Below, in pieces: positions 59,601-64,000 of a stretch of 64,000 bases of DNA; positions within the stretch are counted from its first letter, which is position 1; each line of letters starts with the position of its first letter. This DNA is from Siphonodentalium dalli (Eukaryota; Mollusca; Scaphopoda; Gadilida; Siphonodentaliidae). The notes beneath the pieces are model-generated. The model saw only the letters and a program-made list of their open reading frames with translations, searched no databases and was not told where the DNA came from. The DNA is taken from positions 57,176,420 through 57,240,419 of the forward strand of contig CP136062.1 in assembly GCA_032622095.1 (NCBI GenBank), written 5' to 3'. The translations under genes and the position numbers were made by a program.

Positions 59601-61028
59601 TCATTCATGACATACATTAACTCCATGTATACCTATCCACTTCACATAGAGTAACTCCCTGGCTACCATCTTGGCAACCATCCTGTATCCAGTTGATATT
59701 GGTTTATCATAATGGACAAGAAGAGCCACATATTATGGTTCATCTCAGTTCCGTCTCAAAGTTCTGCCCATTTCCTTTCAATAATATGGTCAGAATCACA
59801 AAAGAGGTTCTCCGCAAATTTCCATACTTTAAAATGAATTTGTCATGCCCCATTCTGAACTGGGACAACCATAATAGAACATTTAGTTGTCAGTTAATTA
59901 ACTAACACGTATAATAACCAAGTGAGTCACAATTTGCTACATTTTCGGATAACGCAGAGAATAATGTTATATATATAATGTTATAATGATATATGTAAAA
60001 AAATAACTTTTACCAATTTGGTTGCCATTTTGGAAGCCATGTTGAGCAATTTGGTCTATAAACACCGTAGTGTGACACATTTAAGATAGACCAATACAAC
60101 AAAACCTTTCAATCTAAAGATTGTTACATATTACTAGGAAAAATTATCCAAACCTGAAAAGTAATTTTTTGCCGATATTTATGTCAAGTTTTTGAGAGAA
60201 AAGTCCAATATTTTTGGGGATGTCAGTGGTGATAACAGTAACAATATACCCTGGTGCAGCAGACATGTTAGTATGCAATGTATAGAAGGCATAATAGCCA
60301 ATTTCATCAACCACAACTTGTAAGCGATTGCAGGACACCCTAGGGCAATATTTACCATTTTCCATATTTTGGCGGCCATTTTGGCAGCCATTTTGAGCCA
60401 AAGTAAGAATTTTGGTTCCAGTGAGTTGGAATATTCATAGGTAATGGTATGCCTCACTTAATTGCAACCTTCTGTTCATGTCTTGTTGAAATATGACTAG
60501 AATCCCAGTTGTGATTTTTTTGTGAAATTTTATACCGCTTTCTGAGGGATTACAAGCCGATAGGAACCCGATAATGGCATATATAATTGCCACAATGATC
60601 AGTTAATATAAAAAATACAAAATAACGTCATATTACTCAACCAGTTCCAAACATCATGAACTGATCTAGAAGATATTTGTGAAAAAATGTCATATTTTCA
60701 ACTTCCGGCGGCCATTTTTGTGGCCATCTTGGATGGTGAGTTTCAATTTTGGGCCAAAATAGTGTCATTATACCTTAGCTTCATGAAAATATATATATTT
60801 TACTAGATTAGTCATGTGAGTTTGGAATAAATCCCAAGTAACTGGTTTTACGTCTGTGAAAAAAATTGGGGGGGGGGTATACTTTTTAGGGCGCTATAAA
60901 AAAAATTGCTCAAGGCTGACAGATGGCCAGCCGATAAAATCTTGATGTCGGATACCTGACTTTACAAAATCCGCAGAGAAAAAAACTTTATACGCCAAAA
61001 CACGCATCCGTGACCTGGCGGCCGGACT
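56680..61028. mobile_element. 4.3-kb imperfect inverted repeat
   Basis: The left arm, about 56680-58463, is matched in reverse complement by about 59252-61028, with scattered substitutions and indels (roughly a tenth of sites by eye). The tips read AGTCCGG. The arms include TAAAGTTTTTTTCTCTGCGG, ATTTTATCGGCTGGCCATCT, several AA(A/G)ATGGCCGCC motifs and the outer half of a minisatellite. No flanking target duplication was found and no intact gene is present. It could be an old foldback transposon or a segmental inverted duplication. Confidence 0.75.
58050..59660. repeat. Minisatellite loop of the 4.3-kb inverted repeat
   Basis: GTGACTGTATGGTCATG-family units run in plus orientation to about 59250, then in inverse orientation to 59660 as part of the right arm. 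Only 58464-59251 is single, unpaired spacer. Confidence 0.8.
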
Positions 61029-61178
61029 GGTCGGGCTTACTGTGTGAGCTAATGTTCTGGTCAATTTAGCCGGTCTGGTCTCGCAAGGTGCACGTATCAA
61101 ATTTAAATTAAAAGAACATGTGAATATTTCAAATAAATGGAGCTCACGTATTGTGTAGATTTTTCTGAATTTTGGAAT

Positions 61179-61588
61179 TCAGTGCTTTGCTGGAATCAAA
61201 TTATTACGAATTGGAACTAATCGCGTAGGATTCATATTGGTCATGTTTATATATGCATATAATGTATCAGTTGCATATGTTTGGTTTTCTGCATGTATGC
61301 GGGCAAGAGCATTCAAAGCTTTCAGAGTTGTTTTCTCCACACAGAGTGGTTTTATCTCTGTTTTAATGCCTGGATGCCTTCTGCAAACGGCTGTCAGTTC
61401 AATCAAGTTGTTTGAAAATCTTGGTTTGAGAAGATATTTACCAACTCCATGAATATACTGCATTAGCATATAAGACAGTATGAAGTTACTAGCCATGCTA
61501 TTGGCACGAACATTAAAAAGTTTTCTGCTTCCAAATGTTTCTGACGGCCGTTGCTGGAATGTCTGTTTTCACCTTGTCACCAATAAAG
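61179..61588 (-). pseudogene. Unrecognised open frame of about 136 codons
   Basis: Open on the minus strand from about 61588 to a stop at 61179, with the first ATG at 61496 (105 residues). The peptide is unlike repeat-derived frames here: varied composition, four cysteines or fewer, and segments such as SNNLIELTAVCRRHPGIKTE and KALNALARIHAENQTYA that look like a folded, helical protein. It begins mid-protein, without start or splice context, so it is probably a fragment of a mobile-element or viral-type gene, or an exon. I do not recognise the family. Confidence 0.35.
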
Positions 61589-61599
61589 CCAGCGGCTAT

Positions 61600-63385
61600 C
61601 TGCTACAGATGTGTTGTCTTTGTATTTGTACTTAGTCTAGAGCAGACGTAAAACCAAACCATGCACGTAAGCTGCTGACTTCGGAAAAATTGATTGCTTG
61701 TATTTTAAATAGTTGGGTTCCCATCATAACTCAGACTGTTATAATGACGTCGGTGCCACTATACATGCAGGGTTGAGTGTATGCAGGCGTGCTTTCGTGC
61801 ACCTTCACTCTCGAAGATGTGTATTTTTAAAAAGCATTGAAAAGTCTAAGATTTTACAATTATTTATCGCTTTATATGCTTTATATAAATTATATTGAGA
61901 TGGGTTGTCCGCACGTGGATGAAATAAGTCTGATCTCCCATAATACATTTAAATGTAGCCCACGAAAATGGTTTGGTATGAAATTCAGCAGTCGTACTAC
62001 TTTTCGATCAGTTCTAAATCACGCACCGCTGTTTCAACATACCTAATTATTGTTACAAAACGGCTCGGCTCCATAATCAACACTGACTCAGCCAGGGACG
62101 TGGCTGCATGTGGTCTCCGTTGGGGTGTCCAACCTGAAGTTTCCAACTGCATCGAAGCAGACCAACATTACCAAGTATTTTCACACACCCACCCACCACC
62201 CACCCCTCCTTGGTTTGGACGTTCTAACTGGTATCTCAAGTTCACCAGCTGTTGGGAATTTTCAAAATCCGACTCACGGCCATTTCAGTCTAAAACAATT
62301 CATCAAAATTAGGAACAGCATGAACTTTCGGTCTAGAACAGCAGTTTTCGTACCTGATACTGGTTGAAACAGTTTGATTTTTAAAAGAAAGTAATCAAAC
62401 ATTCTGTGTTGTTAAATTTTCTTTTGGCATTTTCTTTTTATCAATGCCGCGACCCCGCCTTAACTCAGAGGGTGCCACCTTTGGCATCTTCAAATCACAC
62501 CATTAGATTCTTCGAATCACGTAAATGCCTAATATAAATTTATAGGAAAATTCGTAACCAACAGTGTTGTATCAATTCTGGTGTCCCTAGTTCCCTATCT
62601 CCAATGTCACGCAGGGCCGGAAACTTACGTCATAGATTTATTTACAATGGCAGCAAGATGCCTCACATCGAACTCGCCATTTTGTCACCTCAATAAATAA
62701 TTAACTCAACCAAGAAAGATAGCAAATAAGCTATGTTTCAGTTTTTGCTAGCTTATATTGTGAATGCCGCGATTGATTCCCGTCCCACACACGTATGACA
62801 GTTAAGATGATATATAAGTGTTCAAGTGACTTAAAGACATATTATGTACTTGTTCGGGTGCGTGAAACTGATAAGTTAATATACAGGTGCTATGACAACG
62901 AGAGGAATGTAACATTCTACTAACATCGCCAAAATTTGAATCAAATCGACCCTACCACCCCATAGAAAACATCGTCAGAACTACGCTCAATTGTAAATAT
63001 TTACTACTCGATTCGGGACGCATCTATCGGCGACAAACTAACGAAAACGATTTCGCCGTCGAGAGTCACTGCATTTAATTCCTATATAAGAATGACGGTG
63101 TGTGTTGTCAATTTGGATATACTATTTGTAAAAATTACTACTTTGAACAAGATTATTCTCCATTTTAATTTGATCACCATACCGTAGTGTTTCACATCAC
63201 TTTAATTCGGTCACCTTTTCTCGAGGTTTTGACATTTTAGCGTCAAAATCTCCTTAAAACGTATCTGTTCGATATCCATTGTTTAAAAAGTATCCGCGTT
63301 GAATTATTGGGAGAACTCATTGGTCCAGATATATTGCTGTCATCTTCGGAAATATATTGAAATAACGAATGTTGAGAATTAGAGC
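61600..63385. other. Intergenic stretch with one dispersed repeat
   Basis: About 62840-63230 matches the 16640-16920 and 39960-40210 families (TTATGTACTTGTTCGGGTG; CCCATAGAAAACATCGTCAG; TTGTAAATATTTACTACTCG). The rest shows no gene. Confidence 0.45.
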
Positions 63386-63390
63386 AAATT

Positions 63391-63891
63391 ATGAAGTTGG
63401 TACCTGGGTCTGGTACTGCACTGCCCACTTTGAACCACACCATTCGTTATATTTATGGAGATGCCGACATTACCTGGGCCTGACTCAGCACTGCTAACAT
63501 TAAACCACATCATTCGTTATATTTATGGAGATGCCGACATTACCTGGGCCTGGCTCAGCACTGCTAACATTAAACCACACCATTCGTTATATTTATGGAG
63601 ATGCCGACATTACCTGGGCCTGGCTCAGCACTGCTAACATTAAACCACACCATTCGTTATATTTATGGAGATGCCGACATTACCTGGGCCTGGCTCAGCA
63701 CTGCTAACATTAAACCACACCATTCGTTATATTTATGGAGATGCCGACATTACCTGGGCCTGGCTCAGCACTGCTAACATTGAACCACATCATTCATCAG
63801 ATTTATGGAGATGCCGACTTTACCTGGGCCTGACTCAGCACTGCTAACATTAAACCACACCATTCATTAGAGTTATGTAGATGCCCACATT
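63391..63891 (+). repeat. 70-bp tandem repeat
   Basis: Seven units at 70-bp spacing. The five central ones are almost identical (ATGGAGATGCCGACATTACC, CTCAGCACTGCTAACATTAA), and the first and last are diverged. Because 70 is not a multiple of three, the 60-codon frames recur staggered and are not genes. Confidence 0.95.
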
Positions 63892-64000
63892 TATATCTAT
63901 GTTTGGTAATAATTGCCGATAAATTGTTTATCCATGTATTCTGGTGAACTCATATACCCAACCCCTGCCCCAAAACGACACCGCCTTTAAGCCAACATCA

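Noticed and set aside
58088-59620. Open frames of 60-104 codons in the inverted-repeat loop
   Set aside because: Minisatellite translations occurring on both strands.
56680-61028. Target-site duplication around the second inverted repeat
   Set aside because: Bases outside the AGTCCGG tips (…CTAATA and GGTCGGG…) do not match.
63391-63891. Family of four 60-codon genes
   Set aside because: The same frame shifted by the 70-bp repeat period; no start context or homology.

Overview
This window reads as metazoan nuclear DNA and is gene-poor, AT-rich and crowded with repeats. GT-AG introns, very short exons, thrombospondin type 1 repeats encoded one per phase 1-1 exon, TIR transposons, a LINE 3' end, a tRNA-derived SINE and many minisatellites all point to an invertebrate. 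The dispersed 'TTTAGCTCACCTGAG...' repeat family is one I associate with molluscs, especially bivalves. That assignment is from memory and cannot be verified here.

Layout. 1-5.5 kb: no clear gene, small tandem repeats and hairpins. 5.56-24.9 kb: a possible small four-exon gene on the plus strand (about 97 residues, phases consistent, product not recognised). Its first intron holds the outstanding object in the window, a 7 kb palindromic element (8476-15469) flanked by a 6-bp direct repeat AATGCA. Each arm carries one copy of an intronless 251-residue C2H2 zinc-finger gene, transcribed outward. The copies encode identical proteins and appear to differ by one silent base. Around the genes lie about 1 kb of purine/pyrimidine-asymmetric repeat per arm and a 1.2 kb pyrimidine-rich centre. 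After it come a LINE 3' fragment (18 kb), a GC-rich satellite (19.2-20.3 kb), two foldback elements (22.9 and 26.5 kb), and two TTAA-flanked MITEs and a hAT-like element (28-32 kb).

32-34 kb: decayed duplicates of the last exon of the small gene, interrupted by a MITE. 34.4-39.4 kb: two 2.3 kb tandem units plus a partial third. 42.9-46.6 kb: two 1.84 kb tandem units. 46.9-48.3 kb: minisatellites.

50.1-55.2 kb: the best-supported host gene, on the minus strand. A signal-peptide exon is followed by three thrombospondin type 1 repeat exons, all in phase 1. I found no 3' end, so the model is partial. The donor site of its first exon has been spread through an adjacent minisatellite. 56.7-61.0 kb: a second, older and diverged 4.3 kb inverted repeat with a minisatellite loop, followed by an unrecognised 136-codon open frame. 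63.4-63.9 kb: a 70-bp tandem repeat.

The host genes have no visible functional link. The strongest candidate for an undescribed system is the palindromic gene-bearing element at 8.5-15.5 kb.
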